From NCBI RefSeq assembly GCF_000024905.1, contig NC_013522.1, positions 1,426,001 through 1,490,000 of the forward strand: a DNA stretch of 64,000 nt, given 5' to 3'. A program made the translations under genes and the position numbers. The notes beneath the pieces are model-generated. The model was given only the letters and a program-made list of their open reading frames with translations, did not search any database and was not told where the DNA came from. Of the stretch, positions 25,587 to 34,578 are shown in pieces (within the stretch, counting starts at the first letter, position 1; each line of letters opens with the position of its first letter). The DNA comes from Thermanaerovibrio acidaminovorans DSM 6589 (GTDB lineage Bacteria > Synergistota > Synergistia > Synergistales > Synergistaceae).

Positions 25587-26456
25587 CTACCGGGGCCGGC
25601 GGGCGAATAGCCCCTTGGGCCTGACCAGGAGAACCAGTATCATGGCGATGAACGCCAGGGCGTCCCTCGGAAGGGGAACGTTGGCGTAGCCGATGAGCAA
25701 AGTCTCCGCCACCCCCAAAAGCAGGGAGGCCATCACCGCCCCAGGCACGGACCCCATGCCTCCCACCACGATGAGCGCCAACGTCTTGTAGGCCGGGACC
25801 GCCCCCATGGAGGGGTAGACCTGATTGTAGTAGACCCCCACCAACACCCCCGCCAGGGCGGCGGTGAAGGAGCCTATGACGAAGGTGAGGCTCACCACCC
25901 GGTGGCTGTTCACCCCCAGGGAGGAGGCCACCTCCATGTCCTGGGAGGCGGCCCTCATGGCAAGGCCGAACTCGGTCCGGGTTGTGACGAACCAGAGGGA
26001 GAGGAGCACCAGGCCGGTGGTGAGGTAGACCGCGAGCAACGGCGGCGACACGGTGACCACCCCCAGCTTCAGGGCCGGCAGCGGGATCTCCGCCGGGAAG
26101 GACCGGATCTCCGGCCCCGCCACCAGCCGGATCAGCTCCTCCAGGGATATGAACACCGCTATGCTGCCTATGAGGGGCACGTAGGGAGGGTACTTGAGGA
26201 GCGGGAAGTAGAACAGCCTCTCGATGGCCACCCCCAGCAGGGAGCTCACCGCCCCCGCCAGCAGGACCCCCATCAGCAGGCTGCCGGTCCACTGGGCGGC
26301 GAAGAGCCCCACGTAGGCCCCCACCGCGTAGACCCCCGCATGGGCCACGTGCAGGATCCTCAAGATCCCGTACACCAGCGCAAGCCCCAGGGTGGTGAGG
26401 CCGTATATGGCCCCGATGGCGAGACCGTTCAAAAGCTGCTCCAGGAATAGCTGCAA
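25587..26456 (-). CDS. livH: Liv system 1 permease H
   Basis: 289 aa from a TTG at 26456. TTGGAGGTGG lies just upstream and the resulting start (Q)LFLEQLLNGLAIGAIYGLTT is the standard LivH opening; a longer frame reaches 26513 without a ribosome-binding site. The coupling loop is AMRAASQDMEVASSLGVNSH. It is the first gene of Liv operon 1, with a promoter about 75 nt upstream. Confidence 0.92.
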   Translation of the reverse strand: MQLFLEQLLNGLAIGAIYGLTTLGLALVYGILRILHVAHAGVYAVGAYVGLFAAQWTGSLLMGVLLAGAVSSLLGVAIERLFYFPLLKYPPYVPLIGSIAVFISLEELIRLVAGPEIRSFPAEIPLPALKLGVVTVSPPLLAVYLTTGLVLLSLWFVTTRTEFGLAMRAASQDMEVASSLGVNSHRVVSLTFVIGSFTAALAGVLVGVYYNQVYPSMGAVPAYKTLALIVVGGMGSVPGAVMASLLLGVAETLLIGYANVPLPRDALAFIAMILVLLVRPKGLFARRPR

Positions 26457-26529
26457 CGGATCCACCTCCAAGGCGCAAGGTTGAAAAACCGTTAAAGTAG
26501 CTCTGATCTCCACTGCCGGAGCAGTTCTT

Positions 26530-26559
26530 AATATACAGAACCTTGCCCAGGTTGTCCAA
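26530..26559 (-). promoter_or_regulatory. Likely promoter of Liv operon 1
   Basis: On the minus strand TTGGAC (complement of 26554-26559), 18 nt, TATATT (complement of 26530-26535). It gives a leader of about 70 nt before livH. Confidence 0.5.
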
Positions 26560-26620
26560 TACCCGTCTCCATGGAGGATAATGGGTTAAAAAAGCCATAA
26601 ACTAGGATCGGAGGTTCCCC

Positions 26621-28081
26621 ATGACCGGCTATAAATGGCCCCTGCGGCCCCTCTTCATCACCTTCCTGGCGCTCATGGTCCTAACAAGCCCCGCCCTGGC
26701 GGAGGACTTAGCATCCGACGCCGCCCATCAGGTTCAGGGGCAGGAGGCCTCATCCGGTGTCCTGGAGGAGCGCCTCAAGTCCGCGGGCTTCGGCGCCGCC
26801 ATGCGGCTCGTGGCATCCCTGAGGGGCGCGGGGGCGGATCCCCAGGTGACGCTGAACGGTCAGGCGGAAGCGAACCTGCCCCAGGGGGAGGCCATATCCC
26901 GGGTGGAGGTGCTGGACCGGATGGAGGGGATGAGCCTCAAGGTGGTCCAGGTGGGCAGGCAGACCACCGCAAGGGGCCCCTTCTTCCTCCAGTCCGACCG
27001 GTCGGACCTCTTCGCCCCCATGGCCCTCTGGGCAATGGGACAGGGGAAGGCGGCCACGGCGCTCCCGGACGGCAGCGTCCAGGTGGGGCCCTTCGAGACC
27101 TCCGAGGAGGCGCTCAGGGCATCGGAGGAGAACCCGGACTGGAACGCCTCCTGCGTGGCCTCCCAGGAGGAGTCCGGGGGCCCCAAGCTCTACTACGCGG
27201 TGCTCCGGGTGGACACCTCCAAGGTGCAGGTGGACCCGGTCTTCGCCGGCTCCTACGGCATGGGCAGGGCCCCCATGTCGTTCCTGAGCCAGATGTCCAA
27301 GGCCGTCGCCATGGTGAACGGGGGCTACTACTACTCCGCCTACCCCATAGGCACCATGGTGCACCGGGGCATCCCCCTGGGCAGGCCCATCATGGGCCGG
27401 TCGGCGGTGGGGATCACCCAGGACGGATCGGTCTTCTTCGGCGACGGCTCAGCCAGCTTCGGGGTCTCCAACGGGGAGTGGACCCTTCCCATCGGGGACT
27501 TCAACGTGCCCCCCAAGAACGGGAACCTGTCCATCTTCTACGGCGGGGCCTACAGGCCGGGGAACCAGGCGCTGCTCTCCTTGTCCGTCAAGGACGGGAT
27601 CGTCCAGGATGAGCCCCAGGGGGCGGACTTCACCCTGCTGGCCAACGGAAGGGCGGCGGAGGCGTTGGGATCCCTGAACATCGGCGATACCCTGCAACTG
27701 GTCCGGCGGTTCGCCTTCCCCGCCTTCGAGGCCTGCCGGCTGGTGATCCAGGGGGGGCCCATGATCGTCGAGAACCGCCGGTACGTGAACCGATCCGAGG
27801 GGCTCTCCAGGTCCATACGGGAGAGGCGGCATCCCCGGACCCTGGTGGGGATAGACGAGCAGGGGCTGGTCTTCATGGTGATAGACGGCAGGAACGGCCA
27901 CAGCTCCGGGGTCACCCTGGAGGAGGCCGCCAACCTGGCCCTGGAAGAGGGGCTCGTGGCGGCGCTCAACCTGGACGGAGGGGGATCCAGTCAGATGATC
28001 TGGCGGGGGGTGACGGTCAACATCCCCTCGGACGGGAAGGAGAGGCCTCTTCCCTACGGCATAGGGCTCTTCCCCCGCTGA
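26621..28081 (+). CDS. Secreted phosphodiester glycosidase-like (NAGPA/DUF2233) protein
   Basis: 486 aa, with GGAGG 6 nt before the ATG. The signal peptide is about residues 1-28 (LRPLFITFLALMVLTSPALA). The C-terminal half carries the NAGPA-domain hallmarks: AVAMVNGGYYYSAYPIGTMV, RTLVGIDEQGLVFMVIDGRN and NLDGGGSSQMIWRG. The family includes the mammalian 'uncovering enzyme' that removes GlcNAc from phosphodiesters. Bacterial members are envelope proteins thought to cut sugar-phosphodiester bonds in wall or capsule polymers. The N-terminal about 190 residues are unassigned, although ALPDGSVQVGPFETSEEALR looks like a SPOR-like repeat. It is transcribed alone and divergently from Liv operon 1. 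Confidence 0.82.
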   Translation: MTGYKWPLRPLFITFLALMVLTSPALAEDLASDAAHQVQGQEASSGVLEERLKSAGFGAAMRLVASLRGAGADPQVTLNGQAEANLPQGEAISRVEVLDRMEGMSLKVVQVGRQTTARGPFFLQSDRSDLFAPMALWAMGQGKAATALPDGSVQVGPFETSEEALRASEENPDWNASCVASQEESGGPKLYYAVLRVDTSKVQVDPVFAGSYGMGRAPMSFLSQMSKAVAMVNGGYYYSAYPIGTMVHRGIPLGRPIMGRSAVGITQDGSVFFGDGSASFGVSNGEWTLPIGDFNVPPKNGNLSIFYGGAYRPGNQALLSLSVKDGIVQDEPQGADFTLLANGRAAEALGSLNIGDTLQLVRRFAFPAFEACRLVIQGGPMIVENRRYVNRSEGLSRSIRERRHPRTLVGIDEQGLVFMVIDGRNGHSSGVTLEEAANLALEEGLVAALNLDGGGSSQMIWRGVTVNIPSDGKERPLPYGIGLFPR

Positions 28082-28920
28082 GGATCCAGGAGGGACACGT
28101 CCAGGTGAGGGTAGGCAAACTGGATGCCCCTGGAGTCGAAGGCCTCCTTGAGCAGCATCCGGTAGCGCCTGCCCACCTCCCACTGGCTGCCCGGGACGGT
28201 CTTTATGAGGGCCCTCAGGACCATCCAGCTGTCCTTGAAGTCCACGATCCCCTGGATCACCGGGGGCTCGATCACAACGTCCCCCATCTCTCCCATCAGG
28301 GCCGCCGCGCAGTCCTCCATGGCGGCCATGGCCCCCTTGGGGTCCTCCTCGTAGGGGATGTTCACCTCCACGTTGGCCACCGACCAGCCCCTGGTGTGGT
28401 TCACCACCCTGGATATCTGGCTGTTGGGGATTATGATTAGCTCCCCGTTCAGGCTTCTGAGGCGGGTGCACCGGAGGCTGAATGCCTCCACCGTCCCGGC
28501 GAGCCCGTCGATGACAACCACCTCACCCACGTTGAACTGGTTCTCCATCAGGATTAGGAAACCGCAGAGGAAGTCCCGGATTATGCTCTGGGCCGCCAGG
28601 GAGATGCCCAGCCCCGCCACCCCCACCCCCGCCATCAGGGCCTTGACGTTGATCCCCAGGGTGTCCATCACCGACAGCCCCATGGGTATCCCCAATCCCA
28701 CCCGGGCCACCCAAACCCCCATCCTCTCAAGGGTGTCGACCCGGTTCTGATCCCCCGGCGCGGCCGCCCTGGACCTGGCCAAGGCGGCGGCCCGGCGGAT
28801 AAGGTGCGCCAACACACGGTTAAACCCAAACCAAAGCAAAAGCTCCAACCCCAACTGACCAAGCTCCCCAATAGGCCAAGGGATAGACGGGGACGCAAAC
28901 GACAACAAGGGATGAATCAC
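28054..28920 (-). CDS. Small-conductance mechanosensitive channel (MscS family)
   Basis: About 288 aa. Two or three membrane helices precede the pore helix and beta domain. GVAGLGISLAAQSIIRDFL (the Gly/Ala-packed TM3) and MENQFNVGEVVVIDGLAGTV are diagnostic. It opens under membrane tension to release solutes after osmotic downshift. The start is uncertain: a GTG at 28920 has GAGG upstream, while a TTG at 28953 has no ribosome-binding site. Its 3' end overlaps the opposing NAGPA gene by 28 nt. Confidence 0.9.
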   Translation of the reverse strand: MIHPLLSFASPSIPWPIGELGQLGLELLLWFGFNRVLAHLIRRAAALARSRAAAPGDQNRVDTLERMGVWVARVGLGIPMGLSVMDTLGINVKALMAGVGVAGLGISLAAQSIIRDFLCGFLILMENQFNVGEVVVIDGLAGTVEAFSLRCTRLRSLNGELIIIPNSQISRVVNHTRGWSVANVEVNIPYEEDPKGAMAAMEDCAAALMGEMGDVVIEPPVIQGIVDFKDSWMVLRALIKTVPGSQWEVGRRYRMLLKEAFDSRGIQFAYPHLDVSLLDPQRGKSPMP

Positions 28921-28961
28921 TCCTATCCTCTGCCTGCAAAGTACTGAACCCAAATCGAAAA

Positions 28962-28986
28962 CGGGCGGGGGGCATCCCCCCGCCCG
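28962..28986 (-). terminator. Rho-independent terminator after the PH-like gene
   Basis: CGGGCGGGGGG (28962-28972), 3-nt loop, CCCCCCGCCCG (28976-28986). Read on the minus strand it is followed by TTTTCGATTT. Confidence 0.85.
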
Positions 28987-29014
28987 AGAAGCTTACCTTT
29001 GGTGCGCCAAGACA

Positions 29015-29461
29015 TCAACCCCGCACACGATCCACCTGAACGCCGGGAGCTCGCCGGGCTATCAGCTCCTGCACCTTTGGCTCATCGGAGGCGTTCAGCG
29101 GCACCTTCCAACCCGACTGATCCCGCTCGAAAAAAGCCAGGGTGGTATTCCCCCGGGTGGCCAGCGTTACGAACTTAACCTCCTCCCAAGGGAAGACTTC
29201 GGTCCTCGCGCCAAGCCACGTCCTGGTCTCTCGAACGATCCCCTCCTCGGATAGATAGAGCTTCCTGCTAATTCCGGTGGCGTACAGGCACGCAGCTCCC
29301 ACTATGAACTTGGCGCTCAGATTAGACCCGGAGCCGAACAGAAACCCCCTCATGGCATCTCCCATGAGCAGAACCCCCGCTAAGGCCGCTAGGACCTTCC
29401 CCCAGTTTGGGAGGGAGAGGTGGTGAGGGGACTCTATCTTGAGACGATCCACCGAAGACAT
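29015..29461 (-). CDS. Small membrane protein with a possible bacterial PH-like domain
   Basis: 148 aa. It has two hydrophobic segments near residues 20-42 (VLAALAGVLLMGDAM) and 50-63 (AKFIVGAACLYATG). A beta-rich soluble part follows (KLYLSEEGIVRETRTWLGAR, VFPWEEVKFVTLA) that looks like the PH-like domains found after paired membrane helices in DUF304-type proteins. I do not recognise a named family. The ATG begins one base after the nhaC stop, so the two are almost certainly co-translated; a role linked to the antiporter or the membrane is inferred only from that. A strong terminator follows. Confidence 0.65.
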   Translation of the reverse strand: MSSVDRLKIESPHHLSLPNWGKVLAALAGVLLMGDAMRGFLFGSGSNLSAKFIVGAACLYATGISRKLYLSEEGIVRETRTWLGARTEVFPWEEVKFVTLATRGNTTLAFFERDQSGWKVPLNASDEPKVQELIARRAPGVQVDRVRG

Positions 29462-29462
29462 C

Positions 29463-30992
29463 TCACGCCAGTTCCGCGGGCCTCTCCTTCGCTATGACCG
29501 GCTCCCCGTCCTTGCCCTTCCAGGCCACCCCTATGCCAAGGTAGGTGATGGTGATGGCCATTATGGGGTTGAGCCAGTTGAGGATGGCGAAGGGGGCGTA
29601 CTGGACGGTTGGAACCCCCAGAACACCCGAGTTGTAGGCCCCACAGGTGTTCCACGGGATCAGAACCGATGTCAGAGTCCCGCTGTCCTCTAGACTCCGG
29701 GAGAGCATCCTCGGATGCAGCCCCTTCCACTCGAAGGCGGGCTTGAAGATTCGGCCCGGCATCGCGATGGACAGGTACTGGTCACCCAGGAAGAGGTTCG
29801 ATATGAAGCTAGCCACTATGACGGAGGTGGCAAGCCCCCCCACCGAGCGGACAACCCTAAGGACGTTATCCAGGATGACCTCCAGGAAGCCGCACCGCTC
29901 CATGATGCCTCCGAAAGCCAAGGCGCAGGTTATGAGGGCGATGGTGTTGGCCATGGACATCATACCGCCCCTGGTCAGAAGGTCGCTTAGAAGCGTTCCA
30001 ACCTCCTTGGCCATCTCGGGCGTTACACCAGAGATGCCCGCCTCTTGCATAAGCTTGGCCACCGTCGCCATGTCTCCCGCGTTGGCTAGATCCGCCGCTA
30101 GCTTGGCGGAGTAACCATCCAGGGTTACGCTGAGGATGTCCCCAACGCCGTAACCGTTGAACAGGGCCAGAACACCGCCGGCCACCACACCGGCGAAGAG
30201 GCCAGGTATCGCGGGAATCTTCATGACACACATGAGTATGACCAGGATCGGAGGGATGAGCCCCATCAGGCTTATGTTGAACTCCCCGGCAAGCACCGCC
30301 TGAATGGCCTTTATCTTGGCCACATCAAGGGTTCCCCCGGCATACTTCATCCCCAGGAAGACCGCCGCCACGCAGACTATGGCATAGGTAGGAAGGGTTG
30401 TCCACATCATGGCCCTTATGTGCTGGAAAAGGTCGGTGCCCGCCACCGCAGGAGCAAGGTTGGTGGTGTCCGACAGAGGCGACATCTTGTCCCCCACGTA
30501 AGCGCCGGAGATTATAAAGCCCGCCGTTATCGGGGCCGGTATGCCAAGCCCCGCACCTATTCCCATTAGGGCGATGCCCACCGTGCCGCTGGTCCCCCAG
30601 GAGGTGCCGGTGGCGAAGGAGACTATGGAGCATATTATCAGGGCGGTGAGGAGGAAGGCCGCAGGATTGAGTATGGACAGACCATAGTAGATCATGCTGG
30701 GAACCACTCCGCCGGGGATCCAGGTGCCAACCAACATCCCTATAATGTAGAGGATGAGCATGGCCTGCATGCCAACCATGATGCCGTTAACCATCCCCTC
30801 CTCTATGTCCCTCCAGGGACGACCAAGGACGAACCTTCCAACCAAAGAGGCCACCGTGGCGGCCACCACTATGGGAATGTGAACCGAGACCTCCCAATAA
30901 AGGACCCCAGCTCCTATGAAGGCGGCACTGAACAGGAGGACCAAAACGGCCTCCATCAGGCTAGGCTTGCGATACTTCCTCTCTTCCGTCAT
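29463..30992 (-). CDS. nhaC: NhaC family Na+/H+ antiporter
   Basis: 509 aa from the ATG at 30992, with AAGGAGGAG 9 nt upstream; the open frame extends to 31142 through promoter sequence and is not used. There are about a dozen membrane spans, with the family features TGTSWGTSGTVGIALMGIGA, SGAYVGDKMSPLSDTTNLAP and LIPWNTCGAYNSGVLGVPT. It exchanges cytoplasmic Na+ for H+ (some relatives exchange malate/lactate or Met). In a Na+-cycling fermenter it would set the Na+ gradient used by the NSS and SSS symporters encoded nearby. It is followed directly by the PH-like gene. Confidence 0.9.
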   Translation of the reverse strand: MTEERKYRKPSLMEAVLVLLFSAAFIGAGVLYWEVSVHIPIVVAATVASLVGRFVLGRPWRDIEEGMVNGIMVGMQAMLILYIIGMLVGTWIPGGVVPSMIYYGLSILNPAAFLLTALIICSIVSFATGTSWGTSGTVGIALMGIGAGLGIPAPITAGFIISGAYVGDKMSPLSDTTNLAPAVAGTDLFQHIRAMMWTTLPTYAIVCVAAVFLGMKYAGGTLDVAKIKAIQAVLAGEFNISLMGLIPPILVILMCVMKIPAIPGLFAGVVAGGVLALFNGYGVGDILSVTLDGYSAKLAADLANAGDMATVAKLMQEAGISGVTPEMAKEVGTLLSDLLTRGGMMSMANTIALITCALAFGGIMERCGFLEVILDNVLRVVRSVGGLATSVIVASFISNLFLGDQYLSIAMPGRIFKPAFEWKGLHPRMLSRSLEDSGTLTSVLIPWNTCGAYNSGVLGVPTVQYAPFAILNWLNPIMAITITYLGIGVAWKGKDGEPVIAKERPAELA

Positions 30993-31086
30993 AGCCCAGA
31001 TCTCCTCCTTTTTTAAAAAATTTTTAAGACATCCCGTTCCTAAACTTTCCCCCCTACACCCCCTTACCCGAGAGATTCTTTTCGTA

Positions 31087-31114
31087 ATTATAGCCCCAAC
31101 GGGGGGCATGTCCA
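31087..31114 (-). promoter_or_regulatory. Likely nhaC promoter
   Basis: On the minus strand TGGACA (complement of 31109-31114), 16 nt, TATAAT (complement of 31087-31092). The spacer is itself a small hairpin, GCCCC-AAC-GGGG. The transcript would have a leader of about 85-90 nt with purine-rich and A/T-run segments before the ribosome-binding site. Confidence 0.6.
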
Positions 31115-31156
31115 GAAGGAATAGTCTAAAATATCTGTCCAACGATAAACAAAATT

Positions 31157-31180
31157 AAAGGGTGCCCCGGGGCACCCTTT
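31157..31180 (-). terminator. Terminator after the clpC-protease operon
   Basis: AAAGGGTGCCCC (31157-31168) and GGGGCACCCTTT (31169-31180) form a perfect 24-nt palindrome. On the minus strand it is followed by AATTTTGTTTATC. Confidence 0.8.
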
Positions 31181-31196
31181 GCAATCGAATCAAGGT

Positions 31197-32030
31197 TTAC
31201 ATGCTGGCCTTGGCGCCCACCCCGTGCTCGAAGGGCAAAGGCACATACTGGACCGACGGACGACCCTGGCCCGATTGGGGGTAGAGCCTCATGAGGGCGC
31301 AGATCTCGTCGGGCATCTGGTCCGTCACCGGCAGCCCCAAGGACCTGGCCTCGTCTATGTTTATGGGGTAGTCGTGGGTCCACCGACCGTCGGTGAGCGC
31401 CTTGGCCAACGCATCCGCCCTCTCCTCCTCCATGCCGTTGGACTTGAGAAGGCGCCGCACGAAATCCTCGGTCTGCCTCATGGCCTTCCGGGCCACGTCC
31501 GCCATGATGAGGGTATGGTCGTCCACCTCCTCCACCGGCTTCTGCTCCACCGCCTTGATTATGGAGGCAGCGGGCCACTGACCCAGCTGAGGATCCACGG
31601 GCCCCAACACCGCATGTCGGTCCATCACTATCTCGTCCGCCGCCAGGGCTATGAGGGTGCCCCCCGACATGGCGTAGTGGGGGACGAAGACCGTCACCTT
31701 GGAGGGATGCTTCCTCAGCGCCTCGGCTATCTGCTCCGCCGCCAACAGAAGACCCCCAGGAGTGTGGATCACCATATCTATGGGCACGTGGTCGGGGGTC
31801 ATCCGGATGAACCGGAGAACCTCCTCGGAGTCCTCGATGTTTATGAAGTTGCGCTGGAACATGCCGAAGAACCCCATGGTCTCCTGCCGGTGGATGAGGG
31901 AGATGACCCGGCTCCCCCTCCTCTTCTCCAGGCTCCTCATGGCAGAGAGCCTTAGCTGGTTTATCCTCCACTGCTTCAGCGTGGGCGTAACCACCATGAA
32001 TAGGAAGAGAATCAGAAAGAGTCCGTCCAC
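31197..32030 (-). CDS. SDH-type membrane-anchored Clp-fold serine protease
   Basis: 277 aa from a GTG at 32030, where GGAGG lies 8 nt upstream; an ATG at 32036 and a GTG at 32039 are too close to that site. One N-terminal membrane helix (LFLILFLFMVVTP) is followed by a ClpP/SppA-like fold. IDMVIHTPGGLLLAAEQIAE and VFVPHYAMSGGTLIALAADE hold the catalytic Ser (SGG), and DRHAVLGPVDPQLG matches the serine dehydrogenase proteinase family (PF01972). Such proteins are probable membrane peptidases. It begins 23 nt after clpC and no promoter is seen between them, so it may be the last gene of the CtsR operon. Confidence 0.85.
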   Translation of the reverse strand: MDGLFLILFLFMVVTPTLKQWRINQLRLSAMRSLEKRRGSRVISLIHRQETMGFFGMFQRNFINIEDSEEVLRFIRMTPDHVPIDMVIHTPGGLLLAAEQIAEALRKHPSKVTVFVPHYAMSGGTLIALAADEIVMDRHAVLGPVDPQLGQWPAASIIKAVEQKPVEEVDDHTLIMADVARKAMRQTEDFVRRLLKSNGMEEERADALAKALTDGRWTHDYPINIDEARSLGLPVTDQMPDEICALMRLYPQSGQGRPSVQYVPLPFEHGVGAKASM

Positions 32031-32052
32031 CCCCATCACCTCCGTTTAAATT

Positions 32053-34512
32053 TTAGTGTTCCACCCGGAAGGAGACCCGGCCATCCTCCATCACCGCCTC
32101 CACCCGGGCACCCTGGGGCACCTTGCCCTCCAGCATCATATCAGAGAGCGGATCCTCTGTCATCCGCTGGATGGTGCGCCTCAATGGCCTGGCGCCGAAC
32201 TTGGGGTCGAACCCCTCGTCCAGGACCCTCTCCACCACCTGGGGGTCCACCGCAAGGGATATCCCCCGCTCGCCGCACCGGGCCACCACCTCGTCCAGCA
32301 TCATGGCGGCTATCTGGCGAAGCTCCTCCCTCTTAAGGGGCCGGAAGACCACCATCTCGTCCACCCGGTTCAGGAACTCCGGCCGGAAGGTGCGCTTCAC
32401 CGCGTCCATTATGGCCCCCCTGGTCCTGTCCCAACCCGCCATGGCCTGATCCTCATCACCGGAGGAGAAACCCAGGTGGGACCTGGTCCCCTCCGAGGCC
32501 CCAACGTTGCTGGTCATTATTATCACCGTGTTCCTGAAGTTCACCAAGTGCCCCTGTCCATCGGTGAGCCGTCCATCCTCCAGCAGCTGCAGCAGGATGT
32601 TGAACACGTCCGGGTGGGCCTTCTCTATCTCGTCGAAAAGGATCACCGAGTAGGGCCTGCGGCGCACCGCCTCGGTGAGCTTCCCCCCCTCCTCGTGACC
32701 CACATAACCCGGAGGTGCCCCTATCAGCTTGGCCACCTCGTGGCGCTCCATGAACTCGCTCATGTCGAACCGGATCATGGCATCCTCGCTGCCGAAGAGG
32801 AACCACGCAAGCCGACGGGCCAGCTCCGTCTTGCCCACCCCAGTGGGCCCCAGGAACAGGAAGCTCCCCACCGGACGACGGGGATCCTTGAGACCGCTCC
32901 GGCCCCGCCGTATCGCCCGGGCCACGGCGTTCACCGCCTCCTCCTGCCCCACCAGCCGGGAATGGATCTCCTCCTCCATCCGAAGAAGCCGCTTGGCCTC
33001 CTCCTCAGTGAGCTGAACCACCGGTACCCCGGTCCACTCGGAGACTATGGTGGCCACGTCCTCACCGGTCACCACCGGCTCCTCCTGGTTGCGGCGAGAC
33101 TGCCAATCCCGGCGGAGCTGCTCGATCTCCTCGTACATCCGCCGCTCCTCGTCCCTAAGAGCGGCGGCCTTCTCAAACTCCTGGGCCATCACCGCTGACT
33201 CCTTCTCCTTCCGGACCTCCTCAAGCCTCCGCTCCAGCTCCTTCAGGTCCTCCGGGGCCTCCATGGTCTTGAGCCTGGCCCGGGCCCCCGCCTCGTCTAT
33301 CAGGTCTATGGCCTTGTCGGGCAGGAACCGCTCGGTGATGAACCGCTTGGACAGCCTGGCAGCCGCCACCAGGGCGTCGTCGGATATCTTGACCCTATGA
33401 TGGGCCTCGTAGCGATCCCTGAGACCCTCCAGTATCTTAACCGTGTCCTCCTCCGAAGGCTCCTCCACCTGGATGGGCTGGAAACGACGCTCCAACGCCG
33501 CATCCTTCTCTATGTACTTCCGGTACTCTTCCATGGTGGTGGCCCCTATCACCTGAAACTCGCCCCTGGCAAGACTTGGCTTCAGGATGTTGGCCGCGTC
33601 CACCGCCCCCTCGGCGCCCCCGGCGCCCACTATGGTGTGGATCTCGTCTATGAAGAGGATCACCGATCGGCTCTCCTTCAGCTCCTTGACCAGCTTCCTC
33701 ATCCTCTCCTCAAACTCGCCTCGATACTTAGTTCCCGCCACCAGGTTCCCCACGTTCAGCTGCACCACCCGCTTGCCCTTCAACACCTCCGGGATGTCCC
33801 CGGAGGCTATCCGCTGAGCAAGGCCCTCAACTATGGCGGTCTTGCCGACCCCAGGATCTCCGATGAGCACCGGGTTGTTCTTGGTTCGGCGGGAGAGGAC
33901 CTGGACAAGCCTTTGGATCTCCTTGGCCCGGCCTATCACCGGGTCCAGCTCCCCACTCTTGGCCATCTCGGACAGATCCATTCCAAGCTGGTCCAACGTG
34001 GGGGTCTTGCTGGCCTGAGCACCCTTCCGATCCTGCTCATCAGAGCCCCTGCGGGGATCCTGGATGTCCGAAGATGTGCCGGACAGGTACGACTGGACCT
34101 CCTGCCTAACCTTCACCGGGTCTAACCCCATACGGATCAGGATCTGGAACGCAACCCCCTCTCCCTCCGCCAGGAGCCCCAAAAGGATGTGTTCGGTGCC
34201 CACATAGTTCACCGCCATGTTCCTGGCCTCTCGCATGGCCAGATCCAGAGCCCTCTTGGCCCGGGGACTCAGCGGCAGGTCCACCGCCTTCTCCTTGGGC
34301 TCCCCAACTCCCACAACCCGCTCCACCTGCTCCCTTATCTCGTCCAGGTCCAGCCCGGCCATCTTCAGCACCTGAGCAGCCACCCCCTCGCCCTCCGCCA
34401 AGAGACCCAGCAGAAGGTGCTCGGTGCCTATCACCTCATGACCCAGCCTCAAGGCCTCCCTATGGGCCAGCTGGATAACCTTCTTGCCCCGTTCAGTGAA
34501 AAACTGCCACAC
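32053..34512 (-). CDS. clpC: ATP-dependent Clp protease ATPase subunit ClpC
   Basis: 819 aa from the GTG at 34512, 7 nt after AGAGGGGG, giving the usual opening [20 protein letters not shown]. The N-terminal double Clp repeat (residues 1-145) binds adaptors and phosphoarginine. AAA1 has Walker [11 protein letters not shown] middle coiled coil contains a UVR motif ([17 protein letters not shown]), as in ClpC. AAA2 has GPTGVGKTE and the LGF tripeptide (SHLGFSSGD), the expected ClpP docking loop. It unfolds damaged or McsB-marked proteins. It is fourth in ctsR-mcsA-mcsB-clpC. clpP is not in this window. Confidence 0.97.
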   Translation of the reverse strand: MWQFFTERGKKVIQLAHREALRLGHEVIGTEHLLLGLLAEGEGVAAQVLKMAGLDLDEIREQVERVVGVGEPKEKAVDLPLSPRAKRALDLAMREARNMAVNYVGTEHILLGLLAEGEGVAFQILIRMGLDPVKVRQEVQSYLSGTSSDIQDPRRGSDEQDRKGAQASKTPTLDQLGMDLSEMAKSGELDPVIGRAKEIQRLVQVLSRRTKNNPVLIGDPGVGKTAIVEGLAQRIASGDIPEVLKGKRVVQLNVGNLVAGTKYRGEFEERMRKLVKELKESRSVILFIDEIHTIVGAGGAEGAVDAANILKPSLARGEFQVIGATTMEEYRKYIEKDAALERRFQPIQVEEPSEEDTVKILEGLRDRYEAHHRVKISDDALVAAARLSKRFITERFLPDKAIDLIDEAGARARLKTMEAPEDLKELERRLEEVRKEKESAVMAQEFEKAAALRDEERRMYEEIEQLRRDWQSRRNQEEPVVTGEDVATIVSEWTGVPVVQLTEEEAKRLLRMEEEIHSRLVGQEEAVNAVARAIRRGRSGLKDPRRPVGSFLFLGPTGVGKTELARRLAWFLFGSEDAMIRFDMSEFMERHEVAKLIGAPPGYVGHEEGGKLTEAVRRRPYSVILFDEIEKAHPDVFNILLQLLEDGRLTDGQGHLVNFRNTVIIMTSNVGASEGTRSHLGFSSGDEDQAMAGWDRTRGAIMDAVKRTFRPEFLNRVDEMVVFRPLKREELRQIAAMMLDEVVARCGERGISLAVDPQVVERVLDEGFDPKFGARPLRRTIQRMTEDPLSDMMLEGKVPQGARVEAVMEDGRVSFRVEH

Positions 34513-34578
34513 GGAAATACCCCCTCTCAAACACCCAGCGGGAACCAACGCCAAGGGCGGGAAAGCTCCGGGTTGCTG

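Noticed and set aside
24012-25610. A 532-codon open frame antisense to livG-livM
   Set aside because: Same codon-bias shadow effect; low-complexity composition and no ribosome-binding site.
31011-31030. A/T runs before nhaC as an intrinsic terminator or riboswitch
   Set aside because: There is no GC stem next to the runs and no known riboswitch core could be recognised; it is treated as plain leader.
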